A program made the translations under genes and the position numbers. Shown here in pieces: positions 1 through 7,250 of a stretch of DNA of 15,977 nucleotides; position 1 is the stretch's first letter; every line of letters starts with the position of its first letter. Source of the stretch: Oscillospiraceae bacterium. GTDB lineage: Bacteria; Bacillota; Clostridia; Oscillospirales; Oscillospiraceae. Under the pieces are notes generated by a model. It searched no databases. It was not told the origin of the DNA and was given only the letters and a program-made list of their open reading frames with translations. The DNA lies in contig CADCLH010000074.1 of the NCBI GenBank assembly GCA_902802215.1, positions 1-15,977 of the forward strand, given 5' to 3'.

Positions 1-898
1 TCAGCGCGGCGGAGGCGCCGACGGCGGTGGTGCACAGCGCGCCGCAGGCGTTGGCAAAGCGCAGGGCCTCCGCCGGTCCCGCTCCGCGCAGGCGCTCTGA
101 CACAAAGGCCGCGACAAAGTTGTCGCCCGCACCGGTCGCGTCCACGGCGTTTACCGGCAGCGCGGGCAGGCGCAGGACGGTCTCCTTGTCCTTATACAGA
201 CAGCCCTTCGCGCCGAGCTTGACGATCACGCTCCCGACGCCGTAAGAAAGGAAGGCGTCGGCCATCGCCTCGGGCTCGTCCCTGCCGGTGTAGTACCGTG
301 CTTCGTCCTCGTTGGGCGTGACGCAGTCGATCCGCCCCAGCGAGGGCGCGAGGTCCTCCAGCGTCAGGAAGCGGAAGTTCGGCAGCTTGGTGTCCGCGAT
401 CAGCAGGCTCCCCGCGGCCTTCACCGCGCCCACGACGGCATGCACGACCTCCGCATCGTCAAAGGGCGCGCGAAACAGCGAGCCCAGGATCACCGCCCGC
501 GCTTCCCCGAGCCGTTCCGGAAAGCGCTCCGGGTGGAAGTTGTAGCGGTGCGCGCCGTTGGTGATCGAGCGGCGCGTCCCGTCGGCGTTGACGAACATGG
601 TGGTGACCGGGGTGGCGTGCTCCTTCGACCACGCGATCGCCCCGGTGTCCACGCCGCAGCGGCGCAGGGCCCCGGCGACCAGCTCGCCCGCCCCGTCCTC
701 GCCGAGAGAGCAGAGGATGCCCGTGCGCATGCCGAGCTTCGCCGCCGCCATGGCCTCGTTGACCGCCTCGCCGCCCACGCTCAGCGTGCCGGACTCCGCC
801 CGGTAGCCGGAGGCGGAGACCGGCTCCGGGTCGAAGCCCCGGATCAGCGAGTCCACCAGCGCCGTGCCGACGCACAGGATGTCATATCGTTCCCTCAT
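1..898 (-). CDS. PfkB-family carbohydrate kinase (3' end cut by window edge)
   Basis: An ATP-dependent sugar or nucleoside kinase of the ribokinase/PfkB fold, cytoplasmic. About 299 codons are visible and no stop is reached before base 1. Near the N terminus the GG signature is seen at residues 42-43 (VGGEAVNEA), where the family binds sugar. The C-terminal PfkB signature DATGAGDNF lies at residues 253-261, with Asp259 as the expected catalytic base and the GAG turn as the anion hole. The chosen ATG at 896-898 follows a TGAGGA ribosome site, and the gene starts only 10 bases after the acylphosphatase stop, so it is the last visible member of the minus-strand operon. Substrate cannot be read from the sequence: fructose, ribose, 2-keto-3-deoxygluconate or a nucleoside are all possible. 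The family call is secure; the substrate is unknown. Confidence 0.9.
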   Translation of the reverse strand, partial: MRERYDILCVGTALVDSLIRGFDPEPVSASGYRAESGTLSVGGEAVNEAMAAAKLGMRTGILCSLGEDGAGELVAGALRRCGVDTGAIAWSKEHATPVTTMFVNADGTRRSITNGAHRYNFHPERFPERLGEARAVILGSLFRAPFDDAEVVHAVVGAVKAAGSLLIADTKLPNFRFLTLEDLAPSLGRIDCVTPNEDEARYYTGRDEPEAMADAFLSYGVGSVIVKLGAKGCLYKDKETVLRLPALPVNAVDATGAGDNFVAAFVSERLRGAGPAEALRFANACGALCTTAVGASAAL

Positions 899-908
899 GG
901 TCCGATCC

Positions 909-1202
909 TCACCAGAAATCGTCTCTGGTCTCGAAGCCGCGCTCCTCCGGGTCGACCGGGATGGTCCTCGCCTCCAGCGAGTCGATGCGGATGTAGCGGT
1001 CGTGGCCGAGGCTCTGGACGACGCGGTCGATCTGGGTATCGCTGCCTTGCAGCTCCATGGTGACGGAGCCGTCATAGTTGTTGCGCACCCAGCCCGTCGC
1101 CCCGGCGTTGTGCGCCGCGGCGCGCGCCCGCCAGCGAAACCCCACGCCCTGTACCCGGCCCCGGAAGACGAGGCGTTTGCGCAGCAGCTCCCGCCCGCTC
1201 AT
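909..1202 (-). CDS. acyP: Acylphosphatase
   Basis: A 97-residue cytoplasmic enzyme that hydrolyses acyl phosphates such as acetyl phosphate or carbamoyl phosphate. It has the complete family signature: GRVQGVGFR at residues 15-23, whose Arg23 binds phosphate, and GWVRNNYDGSV at 37-47, whose Asn41 orients the attacking water. The length is typical (90-100 residues). An ATG further upstream would give a 144-residue product, but the extra part is arginine-rich shadow sequence overlapping the neighbour; the ATG at 1200-1202 is preferred because it overlaps the upstream stop as ATGA, the usual sign of translational coupling. Its partner in the cell is not evident; it sits between a Lar-like zinc ribbon and a sugar kinase. 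Confidence 0.93.
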   Translation of the reverse strand: MSGRELLRKRLVFRGRVQGVGFRWRARAAAHNAGATGWVRNNYDGSVTMELQGSDTQIDRVVQSLGHDRYIRIDSLEARTIPVDPEERGFETRDDFW

Positions 1203-1423
1203 TCGCCGACGCCGCCGCGCAGGACCTTCCCGTGGTTCCAGAGGCTTGCGGCCATGCGCGCGGCCTCGACGCGCTCCTCGGGCGTTTTGAACTCCATGTG
1301 GGCGGTATGCGCACCGCAGTCCATGCACATCACATACCAGCACCAGCCGTTTTCCTCCTCCAGCAGGCCCGCGCCGCCGCAGTAGGGGCAGTCCTCGAGC
1401 TCCAGCTCTCTGTGCAGATCCAT
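1199..1423 (-). CDS. Lar-like zinc-ribbon protein (restriction-alleviation family resemblance)
   Basis: A 74-residue protein with a four-cysteine zinc ribbon: CPYCGG at residues 12-17 and CMDCGA at 33-38, followed by a helix ending in a conserved-looking LWNHGK at 61-66. The order CPxCGG - short acidic linker - Trp-rich strand - CxxCGA - Ala-rich helix - WN is the pattern of Lar-type restriction-alleviation proteins, which are mostly known from prophages, where Lar modulates type I restriction. Here the gene is inside a housekeeping operon: its TAAAGGAG ribosome site overlaps the coaX stop, and its own stop overlaps the acylphosphatase start. No phage gene is nearby. The resemblance is by eye; a generic zinc-ribbon role in nucleic-acid or protein binding is equally possible. 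Confidence 0.75.
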   Translation of the reverse strand: MDLHRELELEDCPYCGGAGLLEEENGWCWYVMCMDCGAHTAHMEFKTPEERVEAARMAASLWNHGKVLRGGVGE

Positions 1424-1436
1424 CGTGTTTTCTCCT

Positions 1437-2204
1437 TTATCGGTTTTTCGTGTACAAGATCCAAAGGCCCCTGAGCATCAGGTCGGGATCGACAAGGATA
1501 TCCCGCCGCGTGCAGCAGGGGATCACCTCGCGCGCGAGCCCGCCCGTCGCCACGGCCTTGCAGGGATAGCCGAGCTCGGCCTCCATGCGCTCGAGCATGC
1601 CGTCGATCAGGGCGGCGGTGCCGAAGACCGCGCCGGAGCGCATCGCGTCGACGGTGTTGGCCCCGACGACCTTCTTCGGCGGCAGAACGGCGATCTCGGG
1701 CAGCAGGCTGGTCCCGTCGGCGAGCGCGCCGTAGCCGAGCTTCACGCCCGGGAGGATCGCGCCGCCGCGGAAGGCGCCGTTTTTGTCCGTCACGACGAGG
1801 GTCGTGGCGGTGCGCAGGCTGATGACGATGACCGGCGCGCCGTAGGCCGCGACTGCGGCGACGCTCCCGACCACGAGGTCGGAGGCGACGCTCGCCGGCT
1901 CGTCGATGCGCAGGTTCAGTCCGGTCTTCATCCCCGGCCCGACCACCATCGCGCGCTTGCCGGTCAGCGTCTCGACCGCCGTCCGCATCGACTCCGTCAC
2001 CCGCGGCACGACGGAGGAGAGGATGCTCCCCTCGAAGGCCGTGGGGTCGAGGCCGTAGTAGTCCGTGATCTGCCGCAGCTTGATGATGAGCTCGGTCGCG
2101 GTCTCCCGCGGATCGGTGTGCAGGCGGACGACGCTGCGGATCTCGCCGTCCTCGATCATGCCGATCACAATGTGGGTATTGCCCACGTCAATGGCAAGGA
2201 TCAT
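1437..2204 (-). CDS. coaX: Type III pantothenate kinase, with altered active-site motif
   Basis: It should phosphorylate pantothenate with ATP, the first step of coenzyme A synthesis; cytoplasmic, normally a dimer with a monovalent cation. The length, 255 residues, is normal. Seen: phosphate-binding MILAIDVGNT at residues 1-10, SSVVP at 63-67, VVGPGMKTGLN at 87-97, the Asp of the family's GAD motif retained as ASD (Asp109), and late motifs NTVDAMRSG and ATGGLA. Odd: the usual D-x-G-TATT reads S-L-R-TATT (residues 129-135), losing the Asp and Gly, and GAD has become ASD. The start ATG at 2202-2204 is preferred over an in-frame upstream ATG because it follows a GAGGGGAA ribosome site and matches the family N terminus. 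The deacetylase stop lies 11 bases upstream. The gene could encode a diverged paralogue with weak or different activity. Confidence 0.88.
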   Translation of the reverse strand: MILAIDVGNTHIVIGMIEDGEIRSVVRLHTDPRETATELIIKLRQITDYYGLDPTAFEGSILSSVVPRVTESMRTAVETLTGKRAMVVGPGMKTGLNLRIDEPASVASDLVVGSVAAVAAYGAPVIVISLRTATTLVVTDKNGAFRGGAILPGVKLGYGALADGTSLLPEIAVLPPKKVVGANTVDAMRSGAVFGTAALIDGMLERMEAELGYPCKAVATGGLAREVIPCCTRRDILVDPDLMLRGLWILYTKNR

Positions 2205-2215
2205 GTCGTTTCCCC

Positions 2216-3673
2216 TCAGTTGTTGATCCCGTGGTGCATCGCGGGACTGTCGAGCTCGATCGCCCGGAAGGTGTAGCCGTTGTCCAGACCCCACTTGATG
2301 ACCGGCTCCACCGCCGCGACGCTGTAGTCCTTGATGTCGTGCTGGAGGATCATCGAGACGCGGTGCTCCGCGCAGCCGTCCTTGATGGTCTGGACGATCT
2401 CCTTGGTCTTGTTGGTGCCGCCCGCGTCGCCCGAGACGATGTTCCAGTCGTAGTACTGGTAGCCCATGTCGTTCATGGCCTGCGTCAGCCGCGTCATGAT
2501 GCCCGGATTGATGCGGCTGACCGTGTTGGAGCTGCCGCCGGGAAAACGGAACAGCTTCGTATGCTCGCCGGTCTGCTGATAGACGATCTCCTCCATGGCG
2601 AAGAAGTCGCTGAAATAGTTTTCCTCGCTGGCGTAGATATAGTCGTAGTCGTGCAGCTTCGTGTGCACGCCGATGCTGTGCCCCTCGCGGAAGGCCCGGC
2701 CGATCAGGTCGATATAGTCCGGCTGCTGGTCGGTGACGAAGAAGGTGGCCTTGACCTTGTACTTTTTCAGCAGGTCCAGAAGCTCCTCGGTATAGGGGCC
2801 GGGGCCGTCGTCAAAGGTAAGGTAGATGGTCTTCGCCGGCGGCGTGTTCTCCTCCGGCAGCTCCTTTGCCGTGACGGTGACGCGGCGCAGGGCGCTGACC
2901 TCCATGCCCTCCTCGCTGACGATGCTGTAGCGGATCGTGTACTCCCCGGCAAGCCACGGGACCACGTCGCTGTCGACCTGGATATGCCCGGTCAGATCGT
3001 TGCCGAGGTTGTCCTCGGCCGTGCAGCCCGGGTCCTCGAAGCTCAGTCCGGCCTCCGCCGTGATGTGCTCGTCGCCCAGCAGGGTCAGCACCGGCGGATC
3101 GTAGTGCAGATCGGGCAGCTCGCGCACGACCGTGGTGCTGTTGCCCGAGGAGTCGCTGACGGTGTAGATGATGCGCTCGGCCTCCGACGTGCGCCTGACC
3201 TTGCCGGTCAGGTCCCCGTCGCAGGCGTCGGTCGCGGTGTAGCCCTCCTCGGCGTAGCCGGTCATCCAGGTGGGCGTGTAGCCCTCAATGGTCTTGAGCT
3301 CGATGACGGGGGGCGTGGTGTCGACAATGACGACGCGGCGCTCGGCCTCGTAATCATTGAAGAGCCAGCGGGTCTTGTAGCGCAGGACGTAGGTCCCGAG
3401 CTTTTTCGTGTCGACGCCGCCCAGGGTCTCGACCGGCAGGCGCTCCGGCAGCTCGCCGAAGAGCCGTCCGGTCGTGACGGCGTAGACGCCCGGGTCCTTC
3501 CACTCTGTTCCGTACTCGAGGGTGATCTCCTCGTCGCCGGTCATGTAAAAGCGCACATAGCGCGCGTCGAGCAGCGTCAGCACGGACGCGGTCAGCAAAA
3601 GCAGCGCCAGGACCGCCAGCAGGAAGACCCAGCCGCGCCCCCGATGCTTTTTCCGCTCTTTTTTCTCTTTCAT
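2216..3673 (-). CDS. Membrane-anchored polysaccharide deacetylase (NodB domain) with Ig-like repeats
   Basis: A 485-residue cell-surface enzyme expected to remove acetyl groups from peptidoglycan or another N-acetylated glycan. A basic N terminus is followed by one membrane helix (residues 15-35, uncleaved anchor). Residues about 44-118, 119-188 and 192-270 look like three beta-rich Ig/DUF5011-like modules, with repeated DPG and TPPVI-type junctions. The NodB domain starts near 282 with all five motifs: TFDDGP (286-291), HTKLH (337-341, metal ligands), RFPGG (376-380), DWN (409-411) and LQHD (443-446), so it should be active. The start at 3671-3673 is supported by AGGAG nine bases upstream; a longer in-frame start would run into the promoter. 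It is the first gene of the five-gene minus-strand operon. Substrate is inferred from family only. Confidence 0.92.
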   Translation of the reverse strand: MKEKKERKKHRGRGWVFLLAVLALLLLTASVLTLLDARYVRFYMTGDEEITLEYGTEWKDPGVYAVTTGRLFGELPERLPVETLGGVDTKKLGTYVLRYKTRWLFNDYEAERRVVIVDTTPPVIELKTIEGYTPTWMTGYAEEGYTATDACDGDLTGKVRRTSEAERIIYTVSDSSGNSTTVVRELPDLHYDPPVLTLLGDEHITAEAGLSFEDPGCTAEDNLGNDLTGHIQVDSDVVPWLAGEYTIRYSIVSEEGMEVSALRRVTVTAKELPEENTPPAKTIYLTFDDGPGPYTEELLDLLKKYKVKATFFVTDQQPDYIDLIGRAFREGHSIGVHTKLHDYDYIYASEENYFSDFFAMEEIVYQQTGEHTKLFRFPGGSSNTVSRINPGIMTRLTQAMNDMGYQYYDWNIVSGDAGGTNKTKEIVQTIKDGCAEHRVSMILQHDIKDYSVAAVEPVIKWGLDNGYTFRAIELDSPAMHHGINN

Positions 3674-3712
3674 CGCATCATGCTCCTGCTTCGTTTTCTT
3701 TCCCGGCTGTAT

Positions 3713-3741
3713 AGTATACACCATTTTGTCCGGAATGGGAA
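3713..3741 (-). promoter_or_regulatory. Promoter of the deacetylase-coaX operon, with a palindrome over the -10
   Basis: On the minus strand, TTCCCA (3736-3741) and TATACT (3713-3718) are separated by 17 bases, resembling a sigma-A promoter about 40 bases upstream of the deacetylase start. The -10 is embedded in a perfect 13-base palindrome TGTATAGTATACA (3708-3720), which could be a repressor site or simply an AT-rich coincidence. Confidence 0.5.
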
Positions 3742-3752
3742 TCCGCTTTTTC

Positions 3753-3783
3753 GGAAAGCGCCGAAAAGGCCTCGGCGCTTTTC
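3753..3783. repeat. Inverted repeat between divergent promoters
   Basis: AAAGCGCCGA (3755-3764) and TCGGCGCTTT (3772-3781) form a perfect 10-bp stem with a 7-base loop; flanking bases add a G-T and a G-C pair. It is terminator-shaped with a short T run on the plus strand, but it lies upstream of both divergent promoters, where no known transcript should need stopping. A regulator site, a remnant terminator or a small dispersed repeat are possible. Confidence 0.5.
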
Positions 3784-3815
3784 AGAGGTTTTCGGAACAA
3801 ACCGGGATTTTCTGG

Positions 3816-3844
3816 TTGAATCCTTGTCCCGATTATGATAGAAT
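3816..3844 (+). promoter_or_regulatory. Promoter of glyS
   Basis: TTGAAT (3816-3821), a 17-base spacer and TAGAAT (3839-3844) preceded by TGA give an extended -10 sigma-A-type promoter. Transcription should begin near 3851, leaving a leader of about 56 bases. That is too short for a T-box, the common regulator of glyS in Firmicutes. Confidence 0.65.
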
Positions 3845-3872
3845 TTGAGTTTGTCAGACGACAAATATCTCT

Positions 3873-3891
3873 CCGCGGCTGCCAGCCGCGG
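3873..3891 (+). promoter_or_regulatory. Hairpin in the glyS leader
   Basis: CCGCGGCT (3873-3880) and AGCCGCGG (3884-3891) pair as an 8-bp GC-rich stem with a three-base loop, immediately before the AAAGGAAG ribosome site of glyS. A smaller inverted repeat, TTGTC/GACAA (3851-3864), lies just upstream, at about the transcription start. The stem may protect the leader or tune access to the ribosome site. No T tract follows, so it is not a terminator. Confidence 0.45.
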
Positions 3892-3906
3892 GAAAGGAAG
3901 AAACGA

Positions 3907-5300
3907 ATGAATCAGAAAGACAAGACCATGGACAAGATCGTGGCGCTGTGCAAAAACCGCGGCTACGTCTACGCCGGGAGCGAGATCTACGGCGGCCTCG
4001 CCAACACCTGGGACTACGGCCCGCTGGGCGTGGAGTTCAAGAACAACGTCAAGAAGGCCTGGCTCAAGAAGTTTGTGCAGGAGAGCCCCTACAACGTCGG
4101 CCTCGACGCGGCCATCCTCATGAACCCCCAGACCTGGGTCACCACCGGCCACGTCTCCAGCTTCTCCGATCCGCTGCTCGACTGCCGCGCCTGCAAGGCC
4201 CGCCACCGCGCCGACAAGCTCATCGCCGAGGCCCACCCCGAGGCCGACGTCGACGCCATGAGCTTCGACGAGATGGACGCCTTTATCGCGGCGCATGAAG
4301 ATATCCTCTGCCCCGTCTGCGGCAAGCACGACTTCACCCCCATCCGCAAGTTCAACCTCATGTTCAAGACCGCCATCGGCGTGACCGAGGACTCCTCCAG
4401 GGCATCTTTGTCAACTTCGCCAACATCCAGCGCACCACCCGCCGCAAGCTGCCCTTCGGCGTCTGCCAGGTCGGCAAGGCCTTCCGCAACGAGATCACCC
4501 CGGGCAACTTCACCTTCCGCACCAGAGAGTTCGAGCAGATGGAGTGCGAGTTCTTCTGCAAGCCCGGCACCGACCTCGAGTGGTTCGCCTTCTGGAAGGA
4601 CTTCTGCAAAAACTGGCTGATGTCCCTCGGCATCAGCGAGGAGCACCTGCGCCTGCGCGACCACTCCCCCGCGGAGCTCGCGTTCTACTCCCGCGCCACC
4701 ACCGACATCGAGTACGCCTTCCCGTTCACCGACTGGGGCGAGCTCTGGGGCATCGCCGACCGCACCGACTACGACCTCGGCCGTCATCAGGAGGCCAGCG
4801 GCAAGGACCTGAGCTACTACGACCAGGAGTCGAACGAGCACTATATCCCCTACGTCATCGAGCCCTCGCTCGGCTGCGACCGCGTGGCCCTCGCCTTCCT
4901 GTGCGAGGCCTACGACGAGGAGGTCGTCGGTCAGGACAAGAAGGGCAACCCCGACGTGCGCACCGTGCTGCACCTGCATCCGGCCCTCGCGCCCTTCAAG
5001 TGCGCCATCCTGCCGCTGTCGAAGAAGGAGGTCCTCACGGGCCCGGCCATGGAGCTCTACCGCGAATTGAGCAAGGACTTCATGTGCGACTACGACGAGA
5101 CCGGCTCCATCGGCAAGCGCTACCGCCGCGAGGATGAGATCGGCACGCCGTTCTGCATCACCTTCGACTTCAACACCGTCGGCACCGAGACCGACGTCGC
5201 CGACCATTGCGTCACCGTGCGCGAGCGCGACAGCATGCAGCAGGTCCGCATCCCCATCAGCGAGGTGCGCGACTACATCGCCGAGCGCGTGAAGTTCTGA
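3907..5300 (+). pseudogene. glyS: Glycyl-tRNA synthetase, reading frame broken near base 4396
   Basis: Class II, single-chain GlyRS that charges tRNA-Gly. The first frame (3907-4395) carries the N terminus with YAGSEIYGGLANTWDYGPLG, TTGHVSSFSDP and a CxxC/CxxC zinc-binding insert (DCRACK and CPVCGK). The protein then continues in another frame from 4398 with QGIFVNF, motif 2 (FRNEITPGNFTFRTREFEQ), WGELWGIADRTDYDLG, EPSLGCDR (motif 3) and the anticodon-binding C terminus ending at TGA 5298-5300. Between EDS and QGIF the family normally has about 11 residues including YLRPETA; only two bases remain, so about 31 bases are missing. In the first frame translation would stop at 4618-4620. The start at 3907 has AAGGAAG upstream. 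Everything else is full length and conserved, so an assembly or sequencing error is likelier than real loss of an essential gene. Confidence 0.9.
4393..4400 (+). other. Frame break / deletion site in glyS
   Basis: Codon TCC (4393-4395) ends the first frame at ...GVTEDS. Two bases (4396-4397) precede CAG (4398-4400), which starts ...QGIFVNF in the second frame. The expected segment with the LRPETA signature is absent. This is direct from translation of both frames; the size (31 bases, or 31 plus a multiple of three) is inferred from the family. Confidence 0.85.
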
Positions 5301-7132
5301 GAAAGCCCGTCATCCGGGTCTGCGACTGCGACTACAACGCGGAGCAGGTCGTCGCCTGCATCGAAAAGGCGGACGCGCTCGGCGTCAAGGTGCTGGCCTT
5401 CCCGGAGCTGACGCTGACCGGCGTCACCTGCCGTGACATGCTCGCCCACCGCGTGCTGCTCGAGGGCGCGAAGAGGGCGCTTTCGCGCGTCGCGGAGGCG
5501 ACGGAGGGGAAGGACATGCTGGTCTTCGTCGGCCTGCCCTGGGCGGAAGGAGCGGAGCTTCTGAGCGTCGCCGCCGCTCTGTATGACGGCGAGGTGCTCG
5601 GCCTTGTTCCCCGCACGGAGACCGAGGGCTCCCGCTTCCAGAGCCCGGACGCGGAGCTGCTGTCGTACGGCCCGGTCGGATACGCGGATTTCCGCCACGC
5701 GGCGCTGCCCGAGCTGCGCGTCGCGGTGGAGCTCGGCGCGGACATGGACGCGGTGATCCCGCCCTCCGCGGAGGCCGCCCTTTGCGGCGCTACGCTGATC
5801 GTGCAGATGGCCTCCTTCCCCCAGACCGTCCGTTCCACCGCGGACGCGGAGCTGAGCATCCGATCCCAGTCGAAGCGTCTGGCGGCGGGCGTCGTCCTCG
5901 CCGCCCCCGGCCGGGGCGAGAGCACGACCGACCACGCCTACTCCGGCCTGTGCATGGTCGCGGAAAACGGCGAAATCCTTGATGCGTGCGAGGGTGAAGA
6001 CAGCCTCGCCGTCAGCGAGATCGACGTGGAGCTGCTGGTCCATCAGCGCAGGGCCCGCGGCGGCTTCCGCTCCTCCGGCGCCGGACTCTCCTGCGTCTGG
6101 GGACGGGAAACGCTCGGTGAGACCGCCCTCACGCGCAGCTTCTCCAAGTACCCCCACCTGCCCGATAAGGCCGAGGACCTGCCCGCGGCCTGCGAGCGCA
6201 TGCTCGACATCCAGGTCTCGGGCCTCGTCAAGCGCATGACCTACGCCCATCTGACCCACTGCGTGGTCGGCATCTCCGGCGGCGTGGACTCGACGCTCGC
6301 GGTCATGGTCTCGGCCATGGCGGTGCGGCGCATGGGCCTGCCCTCCACCAACGTCGTGGCCTGCACCATGCCCTGCTTCGGCACCTCGAGCCGCACCAAG
6401 TCCAATGCGGTCGTCGTGGCCGAGCAGTGGGGCTGCGAGGTGCGCGTCATCGACATCAGCAAGTCCGTCTTGCAGCACTTCGACGACATCGGCCACGCCC
6501 ATGACGACTACTCCGTCGCCTTTGAAAACGCCCAGGCGCGCGAGCGCACGCAGGTCCTCATGGACATCGCCAACAAGGTCAACGGCCTCGACGTGGGCAC
6601 CGAGGACCTCAGCGAGTTCGTCGACGGCTGGTGCACCTACAACGGCGACCACACCAGCATGTACGACGTGAACCTCGGCCTGACCAAGACCCAGGTGCGC
6701 GCGAACGTCGGCCACATCGCCGCGACCACGGAGGACAAGATCCTCAAGGCCGCGCTCTACGACGTGCTCGACTGCCCGGTGACCCCGGAGCTGCTGCCCA
6801 TCCACGACGACATGATCGAGCAGAAGAGCGAGGACGCCGTCGGCTCCTACAGCTTGCAGGACTTCTTCACCCACAAGATCCTGATCTGCGGCTTCACGCC
6901 CTCCAAGACCTTCCGGCTGGCGAAGGCCGCCTATGGCGACGAGTTTTCGGACGAGGAGCTCAAGCGCTGGCTCACGAGCTGGTGCAGGCGCTGGTTTTCG
7001 CAGCAGTTCAAGCGCTCCTGCCTGATGGACGGGCCCGCGGTCGACGCCTTCACGGTCTCCCCGCGCGTCGGCTTCCTCACCCCCTCGGACGGCGAGGCCG
7101 CGCTGTTCCTCAAGGATCTGGAGACGCTGTAG
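5297..7132 (+). CDS. nadE: NAD+ synthetase with degenerate glutaminase domain; start missing
   Basis: It makes NAD+ from deamido-NAD, ATP and an amide nitrogen. The first half is a nitrilase-fold (glutaminase) domain, the second the synthetase domain with the PP-loop ATP site SGGVDST (about 6277-6297), FENAQARERTQ, TYNGDHTSMYDVN, PVTPELLP and FFSQQFKRS-like WFSQQFKRS, all conserved. In the glutaminase domain the catalytic Glu is kept (FPEL, GAG 5405-5407), but the Lys of VPK reads Arg (5612-5614) and the Cys of VEICED reads Gly (VELGAD, 5735-5737), so it should not hydrolyse glutamine. The frame runs straight out of the end of glyS without an ATG, GTG or TTG; homology begins at VIRVCDCDYNAEQ, missing the first 10-15 residues. 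An ATG at 5207 in this frame lies inside glyS and encodes only shadow sequence. CTG 5297 is a placeholder start. Confidence 0.88.
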   Translation: MRKPVIRVCDCDYNAEQVVACIEKADALGVKVLAFPELTLTGVTCRDMLAHRVLLEGAKRALSRVAEATEGKDMLVFVGLPWAEGAELLSVAAALYDGEVLGLVPRTETEGSRFQSPDAELLSYGPVGYADFRHAALPELRVAVELGADMDAVIPPSAEAALCGATLIVQMASFPQTVRSTADAELSIRSQSKRLAAGVVLAAPGRGESTTDHAYSGLCMVAENGEILDACEGEDSLAVSEIDVELLVHQRRARGGFRSSGAGLSCVWGRETLGETALTRSFSKYPHLPDKAEDLPAACERMLDIQVSGLVKRMTYAHLTHCVVGISGGVDSTLAVMVSAMAVRRMGLPSTNVVACTMPCFGTSSRTKSNAVVVAEQWGCEVRVIDISKSVLQHFDDIGHAHDDYSVAFENAQARERTQVLMDIANKVNGLDVGTEDLSEFVDGWCTYNGDHTSMYDVNLGLTKTQVRANVGHIAATTEDKILKAALYDVLDCPVTPELLPIHDDMIEQKSEDAVGSYSLQDFFTHKILICGFTPSKTFRLAKAAYGDEFSDEELKRWLTSWCRRWFSQQFKRSCLMDGPAVDAFTVSPRVGFLTPSDGEAALFLKDLETL

Positions 7133-7142
7133 ACGAAAACGG

Positions 7143-7190
7143 AAAACCTGTTCTTTCCCACTTTTTTATGGGGAGGAACAGGTTTTTCTT
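7143..7190 (+). terminator. Intrinsic terminator after nadE
   Basis: AAAACCTGTTC plus TTTCCC pairs with GGGGAG plus GAACAGGTTTT, forming a long stem with a small mismatch, followed by TTTTTC. It begins 10 bases after the nadE stop and closes the glyS-nadE transcript. Confidence 0.85.
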
Positions 7191-7218
7191 GTATGTTTCC
7201 TTGTTCATGTTGTATAAT
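7189..7218 (+). promoter_or_regulatory. Promoter of gdhA
   Basis: TTGTAT (7189-7194), an 18-base spacer and a consensus TATAAT (7213-7218). It overlaps the T tract of the nadE terminator, so gdhA is transcribed independently. The AAAGGAGG ribosome site (7233-7240), nearly perfect and 10 bases from the ATG, suggests strong translation. Confidence 0.75.
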
Positions 7219-7250
7219 TATTTTACCAATATAAAGGAGGCACTCTGTTT

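Noticed and set aside
2205..2294. Longer coaX start at 2294
   Set aside because: It would overlap the deacetylase gene by about 80 bases with shadow sequence; the ATG at 2204 has the ribosome site and the conserved MILAIDVGNT start.
3845..3906. T-box riboswitch ahead of glyS
   Set aside because: The leader is only about 56 bases, too short for a T-box, and no T-box consensus or antiterminator pairing is seen.
5273..6874. 533-codon minus-strand frame, and similar long antisense frames at 2231-3838, 4089-5207, 7218-8462, 9378-10544 and 11651-13039
   Set aside because: Each lies opposite a well-supported gene in the mirrored codon phase and has the same shadow composition.
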